Origin: CAVWDU01 sp963840725
GTDB taxonomy: Bacteria; Pseudomonadota; Gammaproteobacteria; Pseudomonadales; Halieaceae
Direction: 5' to 3'
NCBI GenBank assembly: GCA_963840725.1
Contig: CAWIZY010000025.1
Coordinates: 140,586 to 204,585, forward strand
DNA length: 64,000 nt
How positions within the stretch are numbered: position 1 is the stretch's first letter; every line of letters starts with the position of its first letter. The notes beneath the pieces are model-generated. The model did not search any database and was not told where the DNA came from. It saw nothing but the letters and a program-made list of their open reading frames with translations. The translations under genes and the position numbers were made by a program. Below are positions 6,995 through 16,700 of this stretch, in pieces.

Positions 6995-9667
6995 ATGGCT
7001 AAGTCACTAGTGATTGTCGAGTCGCCAGCGAAAGCTAAAACCATTAACAAATACCTGGGGCCTGACTTTGTGGTCAAGTCCAGTGTGGGCCACATTCGTG
7101 ATCTTCCAACTGCCGGAAGCGGGGTCAAAGCAGACCCGAAGGAGCGGGCTGCCCAGGCGGCACGCACCCGCAAGATGGCCCCGGAGGCGAAGGCGGCCTA
7201 TAAAAAGCAGAAGTCCCGGGAACAGTTAATACGGCGGATGGGCATTGACCCGGACCAGGACTGGCGCGCCCATTACGAGGTACTGCCCGGCAAGGAAAAG
7301 GTGGTTAGCGAGCTGCGCAAACTGGCAGCAGACAGCGACGCTATTTATCTCGCCACTGACCGCGATCGCGAGGGGGAGGCGATTGCCTGGCATCTGCGCG
7401 AAGCCATCGGCGGGGATGAATCCCGGTATCAGCGGGTGGTGTTCAATGAAATAACGCGTAAGGCCATCGGCGAAGCTTTCGAGCAGCCCAGCCAAATCGA
7501 TTACGATCGTGTTCACGCCCAGCAGGCCAGGCGCTTTCTGGACCGTGTGGTGGGTTATATGGTGTCGCCTCTGCTTTGGGCGAAGGTAGCCGGGGCTTGT
7601 CCGCGGGTCGGGTGCAGTCGGTTGCCGTGCGCCTGATCGTAGAACGTGAGCGAGAAATTCATGCGTTCATACCCGAGGAGTACTGGGAGATACATGCGGA
7701 TCTGGGCACGGCGGCGGAGGAATCGCTGCGGTTTCAGGTGCGCAAGTAGCAAGGGTGACAACTTCCGTCCGGACAGCGAGGAAGCGGCGCGAAAAGCCGA
7801 AGCCGAGCTGCAGGAGCTGCCCTATGTGGTCAGCCAGCGCGAGGACAAACCGACGCGGTCCAAGCCCTCGGCACCCTTTATCACCTCGACACTGCAACAG
7901 GCTGCCAGTACCCGGTTGGGTTTTACCGTCAAGAAAACCATGATGATGGCGCAGCGTCTTTACGAGGCGGGATACATCACCTACATGCGGACCGATTCAA
8001 CCAATCTGAGCGAAGAAGCGGTTACCGCTTGCCGCGACTATATAAGCGCAAACTTTCCGGCCTCGCTACCTGCCTGAACAAGCTAACATCTACTCTTCGA
8101 AGGAGGGCGCCCAGGAGGCCCACGAAGCCATTCGGCCATCCGATGTTAACGTGCCACAGACCGCCCTGAGCGGGATGGAGCGTGATGCGGAGCGACTGTA
8201 TGAGTTGATCTGGCGACAGTTTGTGGCTTGCCAGATGCCCCCTGCCGAGTATACGTCCACGGTGGTGACCGTCAGCGCCGGTGACTACGAGTTGAATGTG
8301 AAGGGGCGGATCATTCGCTTCGACGGCTATACGCGGGTGCAACCGCCGGCAGGGCGCAAGGGTGATGATGCGGTCCTGCCCGATATCAACAGCGGGGATT
8401 CGCTGAGCTTGCTTAAACTGGATCCGGCGCAGCACTTTACCAAACCTGCGCCGCGATACGGTGAAGCGGCGCTGGTTCGAGAGCTGGAGAAGCGGGGAAT
8501 TGGTCGGCCATCCACTTACGCGTCCATTATTTCCACTATTCAGGATCGGGGTTACGTCCGGCTCGAAAACAAACGGTTCTATGCTGAGAAAATGGGTGAT
8601 GTCGTCACCCAACGATTGCAAAAGAGCTTTTCTGAATTGCTGGATTATGGTTTCACCGCGTCCATGGAAGAGCGGCTTGATGAAGTTGCCCAGGGTAAAC
8701 TTGAATGGCGCAAGTTGCTAGACGAGTTCTACGCAGAGTTCAGTGCTCTGCTGGAAACAGCGGAGGAGCCCGAACCCGCGGGAATGCGAGCGCAACGAGC
8801 CTACCCCCACCGACATCGAATGTAGCGTGTGCGGCCGCCTGATGCAGGTGCGCACTGCCAGCACCGGCGTGTTCCTGGGGTGTTCCGGCTACGCCCTGCC
8901 ACCCAAGGAGCGGTGCAAGCACACGATCAACCTGACTCCTGGTGATGAGGCCATTCGCGAAGACGCCGACGATGAAGCTGAATCCCGGCAGTTGCTCGAC
9001 CGAGCATCGCTGTTCTATATGCAACACGGCCATGGACAGCTACCTGATCGATGAGCAACGAAAATTGCACGTCTGCGGGAACAACCCGGACTGTCCTGGC
9101 TTTGAGGTTGAGGCGGGCAAGTTCAAGATAAAGGGTTATGACGGGCCGGTACTGGAATGCGACAAATGTGGCGCCGAAATGCAACTCAAGACCGGTCGAT
9201 TTGGCAAATACTTTGGCTGCACCGCCGAGGGCTGCAAAAACACCCGTAAGTTGTTGCGCAGCGGGCAGGCAGCCCCGCCAAAAATGGATCCTGTGCCGAT
9301 GCCGGAACTGATCTGTGCCAAGGTCGAGGATACCTACGTTCTCCGGGATGGCGCCGCCGGCTTGTTTCTGGCTGCGAGCCAGTTTCCCAAAAATCGAGAG
9401 ACACGGGCGCCTTTTGTCGACGAGATCGTACCGCACAAAGAAGAGATCGACCCCAAGTACACGTTCCTGTTCAGCGCACCAGCGGTTGATGGGGACGGTA
9501 ACCGGACACAGATACGGTATAGCCGTAAGACCGCAGAACAGTATGTGATGACCGAGGTTGATGGTAAGGCAACGGGCTGGAAAGCGTTCTATCGAGACGG
9601 CAAGTGGCAGGTGGAAGAGTCGCGCAGCGGCGGTACGCGGGCGAAAGCCAAGCGCAAGAAAAAGTAA
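6995..9667 (+). CDS. topA: DNA topoisomerase I, interrupted by five apparent frameshifts
   Basis: Type IA topoisomerase that relaxes negative supercoils. The pieces, read in order, cover the whole family: Toprim (KSLVIVESPAKAKTI, then DRDREGEAIAW), SAGRVQSVAVRLI, the active-site segment YITYMRTDSTNLS with the catalytic Tyr, EAHEAIRPSDVNV, GIGRPSTYASIISTIQDRGY, three four-Cys zinc fingers (for example CSVCGRLM..., CSICNTAMDSY..., CDKCGAEM...) and RDGAAGLFLAASQFPKNRETR. Reading requires a frame change near 7589 (one base missing), 7747, 8063, 8793 and 9001 (one base extra each). An in-frame TAG at 7747 and TGAs at 8075 and after follow if these are not corrected. Corrected length is about 890 aa, against 865 in E. 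coli. Motifs are intact between the breaks, so sequence error is more likely than decay. Confidence 0.9.
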
Positions 9668-10132
9668 ATGGCCGGTTACCGCGCTCAGGCCAATCATGCC
9701 CTCTACCTGGCTCGCATCCTGGCCGCCGGGTGGCAGCGGGCTGTTGATGAGAGGCAAATACCCCTGACATCACTCGCACAGGCCTATGAACCTGCTGCCT
9801 GCAACCATTTGATTGCCGCCTACGGCTGGTTTTTGCTGGAAATCACGCAGCCGGAGCCCGCTCCCGAACTGCCGCCGCGAGGATGCGATCAGTTGCCGCC
9901 ACCGCCGGAGGGTCGCGTGTTTCCGGGTGAGGTTCTGGAGTTCAGGCAGTTGGAACAGCACGGCTGGTTGCGGGAGCTACTGCGTGAGCGAGGCGGGGCG
10001 GTGGCGCGGGCGCGGAGCCAGGGCAATCTCGCTTCGGAAGCGGCGGCACTGGGCCCTGAGGACTTTATGGCGTGGGCTGACCGTCTGGAGACTCTGTTTG
10101 GCCGCATGAGCGACTCGCTGGACGAGTATTGA
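9668..10132 (+). CDS. DUF6586 family protein
   Basis: 154-aa soluble protein that starts directly after the topA stop, with no gap, so it is co-transcribed. It is helical with a Pro-rich middle (PEPAPELPPRG) and an N-terminal AGYRAQANHALYLARILAAGW helix. Both fit the DUF6586 family, which occupies the same place next to topA in Pseudomonas. No catalytic motif, signal peptide or membrane segment is seen. Function is unknown; its fixed place suggests a link to topA expression or DNA maintenance, but that is inference. Confidence 0.75.
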   Translation: MAGYRAQANHALYLARILAAGWQRAVDERQIPLTSLAQAYEPAACNHLIAAYGWFLLEITQPEPAPELPPRGCDQLPPPPEGRVFPGEVLEFRQLEQHGWLRELLRERGGAVARARSQGNLASEAAALGPEDFMAWADRLETLFGRMSDSLDEY

Positions 10133-10237
10133 TGGCAGATGCCGCTCGAAAGCCCTCAACCCGGGCTTTGGGCTACCGCGCATTGGTAGGCGCAAATGTG
10201 TTAGAATGCCACCCTCGGGGATGAAGGGGGTATCTCA

Positions 10238-10498
10238 GTGTCAACATCATTACTGGAGATTGTTGATCTCGGCGACGGAGAGATCGTGTTGCAGCGTGCG
10301 GATGATAGTTCCGAGCCGCTGGTGACGATTAGCTTCTCGGACGAATCACGCGCGTACATTATGGATAATGGGCTGGAAGTTGCTAAGGCAATGATACAGG
10401 CTGGTCTGCAGGCGGCCGCCAGCCTTTCCGAACAGGCAGAAGTTGAGGTTGAAACCGAGACCGAAGCCGCAGAAATGCCTATGCGAGTTTTGCACTAA
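10238..10498 (+). CDS. Small conserved protein in the topA-lexA region
   Basis: 86-aa acidic protein: LLEIVDLGDGEIVLQRAD, then PLVTISFSDESRAYI, then a helix and a Glu/Thr-rich tail (VEVETETEAAEM). A GGGGGTATCTCAGTG start context is visible (GTG start). I do not recognise a domain. The position between the topA operon and lexA matches a small hypothetical gene in Pseudomonas, so it is likely real. No sulA-like gene is present here, although Pseudomonas has one beside lexA. Confidence 0.6.
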   Translation: MSTSLLEIVDLGDGEIVLQRADDSSEPLVTISFSDESRAYIMDNGLEVAKAMIQAGLQAAASLSEQAEVEVETETEAAEMPMRVLH

Positions 10499-10513
10499 CC
10501 AACTGATACAACC

Positions 10514-10539
10514 CATGGGTACTCTCCATGGGTACTCTG
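10514..10539. repeat. 13-bp direct repeat, two copies
   Basis: CATGGGTACTCTC (10514-10526) is followed at once by CATGGGTACTCTG (10527-10539), a 12/13 match. It lies in the short gap between a plus-strand gene and the 3' end of lexA. Confidence 0.8.
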
Positions 10540-10542
10540 CAT

Positions 10543-10584
10543 GTGCCGCACTGCGAGTGCCGCACTGCGAGTGCCGCACTGCAA
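10543..10584. repeat. 14-bp tandem repeat, three copies
   Basis: GTGCCGCACTGCGA occurs at 10543-10556 and 10557-10570, and with one change (GCAA end) at 10571-10584. It begins three bases after the preceding 13-bp repeat pair, making a compact repeat cluster between convergent genes. Confidence 0.85.
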
Positions 10585-10616
10585 ACGACACTGTAGGCGG
10601 CGGTCGCCGGAGATGG

Positions 10617-11213
10617 CTAGCGCCGCAGTACCCCTACGCTCAGGCCTTCAACGGCGAATTCCTGTTCCCTGAGGTCTACTCTGATAGGCTTGTAGTCAGG
10701 ATTTTCAGGTAGTAGTTCGATAATGCTGCGGTCACGGGTCTTGTGAAGCCGCTTGACTGTCACCTCGTCTTCAATTCGCGCCACTACAATGTCGCCTTCT
10801 TGCGCGACCGGCGTGCTGTGGACCGCCAGCAGGTCCCCGTCCATGATGCCTACCCCGGTCATGCTGTCCCCTTGCACGCGCAGGAAGAAGTCGGCTGACG
10901 GTTTGAAGAGGTTGCCGGGAAGACTGCAGTAGTCGTCGATGTGCGCCTCGGCCAGTATCGGGCTACCTGCTGCAACCCTGCCGATAACAGGAATACCCTC
11001 GCTCTGCGGCAGGCGGATGCCCCGGGAGGCGCCTGGCACTATCTCGATAGCGCCTTTTCGGGCCAGGGCCTTGAGATGCTCCTCAGCTGCATTGGCTGAT
11101 TTGAAGCCCAACTGGCGCGAAATATCGGCGCGAGTGGGTGGGTAGCCGGTTTCATCAATATGCTGCCGGATAAGCGCCAAGACTTGCTGCTGCCGGTCGG
11201 TTAGTCGTTCCAC
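10617..11213 (-). CDS. lexA: LexA, SOS response repressor and autoprotease
   Basis: 198-aa LexA. The N-terminal winged helix is present (LTDRQQQVLALIRQHIDETGYPPTRADISRQLGF, in two parts), followed by the C-terminal S24 peptidase fold. The self-cleavage Ala-Gly pair is in GRVAAGSPI, the catalytic Ser in VQGDSMTGVGI and the Lys in EDEVTVKRLH. RecA filaments on damaged DNA trigger this cleavage and derepress SOS genes. I chose the GTG at 11213 (VERLTDRQQQ). The longer ORF to 11279 would read through the two SOS boxes, which lie 14-48 bp upstream of this GTG and give autoregulation. Confidence 0.97.
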   Translation of the reverse strand: MERLTDRQQQVLALIRQHIDETGYPPTRADISRQLGFKSANAAEEHLKALARKGAIEIVPGASRGIRLPQSEGIPVIGRVAAGSPILAEAHIDDYCSLPGNLFKPSADFFLRVQGDSMTGVGIMDGDLLAVHSTPVAQEGDIVVARIEDEVTVKRLHKTRDRSIIELLPENPDYKPIRVDLREQEFAVEGLSVGVLRR

Positions 11214-11226
11214 TTGCCCACCACTT

Positions 11227-11242
11227 CTGTGTATACGTACAG
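11227..11242. promoter_or_regulatory. SOS box 1 (LexA operator)
   Basis: CTGT-GTATACGT-ACAG, a perfect CTGT-N8-ACAG palindrome of the gammaproteobacterial LexA type, 13 bp upstream of the lexA start codon. It should block transcription or the start region directly. Confidence 0.92.
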
Positions 11243-11245
11243 GTG

Positions 11246-11261
11246 CTGTAAGTATATACAG
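11246..11261. promoter_or_regulatory. SOS box 2 (LexA operator)
   Basis: CTGT-AAGTATAT-ACAG, a second perfect SOS box 3 bp from the first, in front of lexA. Two operators allow cooperative LexA binding and tighter autoregulation, as at E. coli lexA. Confidence 0.92.
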
Positions 11262-11303
11262 TATGGCCAGATCGTACAAACTGCTCCGGGTCCCGCGGCG
11301 TGT

Positions 11304-11621
11304 TCAGTAGTCCTCGACCCCGTACATGGTATCGGGCTCGATCATGTTGAGTGGATTACTCCAGTCTTCCGGATGCATTGGCAGGTCGGGGTCCAGCCCG
11401 TCCTCATCTGCCATTTCGTACGGTGTGCGCCAGTCCTCTGGCGGCTCCGCATGTTGCAGGGTCAGGTCACGCCACTCATTCAGGTCATACTCGGTGATCT
11501 CACCGTCCAGATACTGGGCTTCTATGGTGTGAGCAGCCGAGTCCCAGGCAACAACCTCAAACAGTGAACTGGTTTGTAGATCCTTGTACCATCCCCCCAC
11601 GGTGGGCCTTAACATTTTCAT
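11304..11621 (-). CDS. DUF6763 family protein
   Basis: 105-aa acidic, Trp-rich soluble protein: GGWYKDLQTSSLFEVVAWD, IEAQYLDGEITEYDLNEW, PEDWRTPYEMAD and a C-terminal PDTMYGVEDY. This pattern fits DUF6763, a short gammaproteobacterial family of unknown function with an SH3-like opening. It lies upstream of lexA on the same strand (42 bp from the distal SOS box), so it ends where the lexA promoter begins. Confidence 0.65.
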   Translation of the reverse strand: MKMLRPTVGGWYKDLQTSSLFEVVAWDSAAHTIEAQYLDGEITEYDLNEWRDLTLQHAEPPEDWRTPYEMADEDGLDPDLPMHPEDWSNPLNMIEPDTMYGVEDY

Positions 11622-11929
11622 CGCTTGATATCTCTGCTTGTCGGTACAGCATCCAAACTATCACGCTGGGAGTCGCTGTCCATTATGCGAAAATGCGATA
11701 ACAAAGTGTCCACGAAATTACCCCGGGTCTTTGCCTTTAATATGTGGCGGCAGATCAACCAGTTGCGATCAACTCCAAGAGTTGACTTCAGTGTGGCAGG
11801 GTTTTTATATAGCGGTTACGGTTCCTATGAGGTGTCTTAAATGCGAATTATGTCTAACGGCCCGTCGCCGCCCGGGTGGCTTGCTATGTTGGCGGGCGGG
11901 ATTGTGAGCGATGGCGCCGGGGCAGTCGT
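11622..11929. other. Intergenic region between divergent genes
   Basis: 308 bp between DUF6763 (minus) and the thioinosine phosphorylase (plus). It contains a perfect 7-bp dyad TCAACTC-CAA-GAGTTGA (11769-11785) that could be an operator or a small hairpin. A TATATA-like stretch lies at about 11806-11812. No credible coding frame is visible. Confidence 0.5.
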
Positions 11930-12679
11930 ATGAAGACCCTTGGCATCATTGGCGGAACAGGTGTCACTGAGCTGGCAGGCCTTGAAATCAGTGAGCGGCT
12001 CGAGCCAGAGACCCCCTGGGGCGCACCCTCTGGCACCATTGTGAGCGGGTGTTTCGAGCGTGTGCGAATGTATTTCCTGCCCCGCCATGGTGAGGGCGCG
12101 GCGGTCCCACCGCATCTGATCAACTACCGGGCCAACCTCTGGGCTCTGCGCCAGCTGGGGGCCTCCGAGATAGTCGCCATCAACGCGGTCGGGGGTATTT
12201 CTGCCGGGATGAGGCCCGGGCGGTTAGTGATACCCGACCAGCTGATCGACTACACCTGGGGGCGAGCGCATACCGTCGACGATGGCACAACGGGAGCGCT
12301 GCAGCACATCGATTTTACCCAGCCCTACGACCCGGAGTTGCGGGCAGCCGTGTTGGAGACCGCGGCAGCAGAGGGCATTGCACATGCACCTGGGGGTGTT
12401 TACGCGGCAACTCAGGGGCCGCGGCTGGAGACCGCCGCCGAAGTGCGTCGCCTGGCCAGGGACGGCTGTGATGTGGTAGGGATGACCGGTATGCCAGAGG
12501 CGGCTATTGCCAGAGAGTTGGGCCTGGCCTATGCATCGGTTTGTATGGTGGTTAATCTGGCGCCGGGCCTGTCGGATGCGCCCCTGACCCCGGCGGCTAT
12601 GCGTGCCACGCTTGCCAGCGAAGCCGCCACGGTGCTCCACCTGATCAAGGCGCTGGTGACCGCACGCTATACCCCCTGA
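11930..12679 (+). CDS. S-methyl-5'-thioinosine phosphorylase
   Basis: 249-aa purine nucleoside phosphorylase of the MTAP family. It opens with LGIIGGTGVTEL (phosphate-binding loop), has INAVGGISAGMRPGRLVIPDQLIDYTWGR split over the active site, GGVYAATQGPRLETAAEV, and DVVGMTGMPEAAIARELGL, where the Met binds the ribose and Asn/Asp selects the base. The neighbouring orthologue in P. aeruginosa (PA3004) is a characterised methylthioinosine phosphorylase, so I prefer that substrate to methylthioadenosine. It salvages 5'-methylthio-nucleosides from polyamine and homoserine lactone synthesis. The ATG at 11930 is the start (MKTLGIIGG). Confidence 0.85.
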   Translation: MKTLGIIGGTGVTELAGLEISERLEPETPWGAPSGTIVSGCFERVRMYFLPRHGEGAAVPPHLINYRANLWALRQLGASEIVAINAVGGISAGMRPGRLVIPDQLIDYTWGRAHTVDDGTTGALQHIDFTQPYDPELRAAVLETAAAEGIAHAPGGVYAATQGPRLETAAEVRRLARDGCDVVGMTGMPEAAIARELGLAYASVCMVVNLAPGLSDAPLTPAAMRATLASEAATVLHLIKALVTARYTP

Positions 12680-12694
12680 TCGCAAGCGTCACGG

Positions 12695-13732
12695 TCAGTT
12701 TTCTTCCATCGATGCCAGGCCGTCGAGATCAAGATCTTGTGGAGGAGTCAGTTTCACGATCACCCCTATCAGGGGATGATCGAGGTAGTGCACTTCATTG
12801 CTTCGCATGCGGCGCTTCTGGTTCAGCACCACTGAGTGCCGGTAGGGCCAGGGTGCTTGCCATTCGGGTGCGATGTCGAAACCGGTCGCTGTTGCCGTTG
12901 CCGGCTCCACGGCTCGAAACCCGCCGCTACTGTTCCCGGCCGGTTCAGGCCAGGCGTTGCGAGTAACCGGTGGACGGGCGGCGACTGTGCTGGGTTCAGA
13001 TGGATTTGTAACGGATTCGCTACCCCGGGCGATGTAGAGCGGCTCCCCGTCGATCAGCACCGAGGGCGGTCCCAGCGGAGGCGCCGGCATCCACCAGCGT
13101 CCCGGCAGGTAGTCGCCACTGGTGTTTAGCCACAGGTTCGTTTCGAGGTGGAGGTAGCGCGACAGATAAAACTTCACACTGCCCTGCAGCTGCGGCCAAT
13201 CGCCGTTGTTCCCGGATTGATCAAGCACAATGGGTATTGCGCTGGACTTGGGTTGTAGCGGCTGAATCCACGCTTCGTGAAACAGGATCTCGTAACGGCC
13301 CGAGCGCTGCAGAGCGTTGGCGCCGGCTTCGAGTTCCCGCTGATCCGCTGCCAACACCTCATACGGGGTTACCGCTGTTTCTGTTTCGGTTCCGGTTTCG
13401 GCTCCGGGGTCGGACATTGAGTCGTTGCGGCGTTCGGTGGCGATTAACAACCTGCCCTGGGTGTCCGTCTCATTACTGCCCTGGAATTCTCTTGCGATAC
13501 CCTCTACCTGTTTCGGGTTGGTAAGAAATCTCGCCACCTCGGGATAACTGAGTTCGGGCGTGGGGTCCCAGGCTTCAGCAGTCATCCCTGAGGGGCTGAG
13601 ATAGTGGATCACCAGCAGTTCGATTTTGTAGAGCGGATCTGGATCTGCATCGGTTTCCTGCGCCGGCACGGGTGAGGTTGGCGTCAGGAGTAACAGGGTC
13701 AAGCCCAGGCTTCGAGTCAGTGATGGGTGCAT
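12695..13732 (-). CDS. CsiV family exported protein
   Basis: 345 aa with a signal peptide (LGLTLLLLTPTSPVPAQ). The mature start YKIELLVIHY is the hallmark of the CsiV family, which lies beside mfd in many gammaproteobacteria. A conserved C-terminal module ends with RSNEVHYLDHPLIGVIVKLTP; the middle is low-complexity Pro/Thr/Glu. It is presumably periplasmic or outer-membrane attached. The ATG overlaps the mfd stop by one base (TGATG), so it is translated from the mfd transcript. Its biochemical role is unknown. Confidence 0.82.
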   Translation of the reverse strand: MHPSLTRSLGLTLLLLTPTSPVPAQETDADPDPLYKIELLVIHYLSPSGMTAEAWDPTPELSYPEVARFLTNPKQVEGIAREFQGSNETDTQGRLLIATERRNDSMSDPGAETGTETETAVTPYEVLAADQRELEAGANALQRSGRYEILFHEAWIQPLQPKSSAIPIVLDQSGNNGDWPQLQGSVKFYLSRYLHLETNLWLNTSGDYLPGRWWMPAPPLGPPSVLIDGEPLYIARGSESVTNPSEPSTVAARPPVTRNAWPEPAGNSSGGFRAVEPATATATGFDIAPEWQAPWPYRHSVVLNQKRRMRSNEVHYLDHPLIGVIVKLTPPQDLDLDGLASMEEN

Positions 13733-16700
13733 CAGGCGGCATCTTCCGTTGCATCTGTGGCGAATGAGGACAGCAGTTCTTCTATATACCGCCGGCGCTG
13801 TTCAGTCTGTTCCAGATCGCGCTCAAAGCGCAACCGTGTCGAACCCTTGAGCTTGTAGTGTTGCGGGTGCGACTGTACCAATTTGACCAGGCTGAGGGGG
13901 TTTACACGCGTGGTCGCTTTGAAGTCGATGTTACCACCTCGAGCGCCAACCTCAATCCCGGCGATGCCAAGGTTTTCCGCCTGAATTCGCAGCTGGGCGG
14001 TGTGGAACAGATTGTTGACCGAGGGGGGTAGCAGCCCAAAGCGGTCTATCATTTCGACCTGAAGTGCCCGCAGTTCTTCGGCACTGCCCGCGGCCGCGAT
14101 GCGTTTATACAGCACCAGGCGCATATTGATGTCAGGCAGATACTCATCCGGGATTAATGCGGGCCAGTGCAAATTGATTTCGGTGCCCTGGTCAAAGGGG
14201 GCATCGATGTCCGGGATGTCGCCCCGCTTGAGCGCTTCCACAGCCCGTCGCAACAGGTCCATATACATGGAAAACCCCACCTGATGAATCTGTCCGCTCT
14301 GCTCATCACCCAGCAACTCGCCGGCCCCCCGAATTTCCAGGTCATGCGTGGCGAGCAGGTAGCCCGCTCCCAGGTCGCCAGCTGCCTCAATCGCATCCAG
14401 TCTCTTTTGCGCGTCTGCAGAGATGGCCGAACGCGGAGGACAGAGCAGGTAAGCATAGGCCTGGTGATGTGAGCGTCCCACGCGGCCGCGCAGCTGATGC
14501 AGTTGTGCGAGACCGAAACGGTCAGCGCGTTCAATGATGATGGTATTGGCATTGGGAATATCAATGCCGGTTTCGATGATCGTGGTGCACAGCAGGATGT
14601 GGTGACGGCGGTGATAAAATGCTGACATCACTCCCTCCAACTGATGTTCACGCATCTGCCCGTGGGCCACCGCAATATCGAGATCCGGAAGCAATTCCCG
14701 CAGTTTTCGTGCCGTTTCCTCGATCGTCTTGACCTCGTTGTGGAGATAGTACACCTGCCCACCGCGCTGGGTTTCCCGTAAGACGGCCTCCCGGATCAGA
14801 GCAATATTGTGCTCGCGCAGGAAGGTCTTGATGGACAGGCGTCGGGCGGGCGGGGTAGAGATAATCGAAAGATCACGCATGCCCCCCAAGGCCATATTGA
14901 GAGTGCGAGGTATCGGTGTGGCGGTGAGAGTCAGAATGTCCACCTCCGCTCGCAAGGCCTTGATGGCCTCTTTCTGCTTAACCCCGAAGCGGTGCTCTTC
15001 ATCAATGACGAGCAGGCCGAGGTCGCGGAAGTTGAACTCACTTTGTAGCAGTTTGTGGGTGCCGATCAGTATGTCGACCTTACCGGACTTCACTTTGGCG
15101 GTGATGTCTGCCACTTCTCTCGCTGATCTGAAGCGTGAAATCACCTCGACCTGCACCGGCCAATCCGCAAATCGGTCGCTGAATGAGTTGAAGTGCTGCT
15201 GGGCGAGGAGGGTGGTTGGCACCAGGATAGCGACCTGTTTCTGATTGCTGGTCGCAATGAAAGCCGCTCGCATTGCCACTTCGGTTTTCCCAAAACCCAC
15301 GTCGCCGCACACCAGCCGATCCATGACCCGGATCTGGGTCATGTCGTTGATAACACCATCAATCGCCCGCTGTTGATCCGGCGTCTCCTCAAACGGGAAA
15401 GCGGCGGCGAATTGCTGGTAGCTGGCGTCGTCCATGGCAAAAGCAAAACCTTCGCGGGCTTCCCGGCGGGCGTACACATCCAACAGCTGGGCCGCCACGT
15501 CATTGGCTTTCTCGCTCGCTTTGCGCCTGGCTTTCTCCCATTGATCGGAGCCCAGTCTGTGCAGCGGTGCCACGTCCGGGTCGGCGCCAGCGTAGCGGCT
15601 GATAAGATGCAGCGAGGCTACAGGGACGTAGAGTTTGGCGCCCTCGGCATACTCCAGCGTGAGAAATTCGGCTTCCTGGCTCTCCACGTTGAGGCTTTGC
15701 AGCCCCAGATAACGGCCCACGCCATGCTCCAGATGTACCACCGGCACGCCTGGCCGCAGCTCATTAATATCGCGAAATATAGCGGCTGTCGCGCTGTCTT
15801 CGCTGCTCTTGCGCCGCCGCCGTTGCGCTACACGATTACCAAACAGCTGCGATTCACAGATCAGCGTGGGCAGTTCAGGCCCCCAGTATAGCCCCCTGTC
15901 CAGTGGCGCGGTGGCAATGGCGAAGCTCAGCCCGGAGTCCAGAAATGCCTGCCAATTGTCAACGGGCGGCGGCTGCAGACCCTCGTCGGCCAGGGACTCC
16001 AACAGTACCTCCCTGCGCCCCGCAGACTCAGAACACAGTAACAGTGGCCCCTGATGCTCGGTCAGGAAGCTGGCGAGGCGCGCCACCGGCGAGCTGTGAT
16101 CGGCCCTCTCTGCAAGCTGCGGCGGCGGTAGGCATGCGGTGGCCCGGTGAGTGGGCGCGTCCGGGCTTTGCTTGAGCTCCAGCACAGCGTGCTGCCCCAA
16201 CTGCTGATAGAGCTCCTCGACCGGGATAAAACAGCTCGGTGGTGGCAGAAGCGGATGTCTGGGATCGATACCGTACTCGACGTGTCGACTGTTCGCGTCC
16301 TGCCAGAAACGCTGCGCGGCGGTGTGATGGTCCCCACTGGCGATAACTGCCACGTTAGCCGGCAGATAGTCGAACAAGCTGTCGCAGCGGTCAAAAAATA
16401 ACGGGAGATAGTATTCACAGCCTGGCGGACAGCGTCCGGCGCTGACTTCGACGTAACTGGGGCAGTTGTCGTGGTCGACGTCAAAACTCTCGTACCAGTT
16501 CATTTGGAAGCGGCTGACGGCACTGCGATCCAGTGGAAATTCCCGGGCGGGCAGCAGTTCCACCCGAGTCACCTTGTCCAGGGTACGTTGGGTTTCCGGG
16601 TCGAAGGTGCGCAGGCTATCAATTTCGTCATCGAACAGGTCGATACGATAGGGCAGCGTGCTCCCCATAGGGAAAATATCGAACAGCGAGCCCCGCAGGG

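Noticed and set aside
8927..9757. 276-codon minus-strand frame over the topA 3' end
   Set aside because: It lies entirely opposite zinc-finger and C-terminal topA coding sequence with clear conservation on the plus strand.
11214..11279. Longer LexA start at 11279
   Set aside because: It would put both SOS boxes within the coding sequence and adds residues not seen in LexA.
15193..15891. 232-codon plus-strand frame inside mfd
   Set aside because: The minus strand encodes conserved Mfd helicase motifs; the plus frame has no domain or ribosome-binding site.
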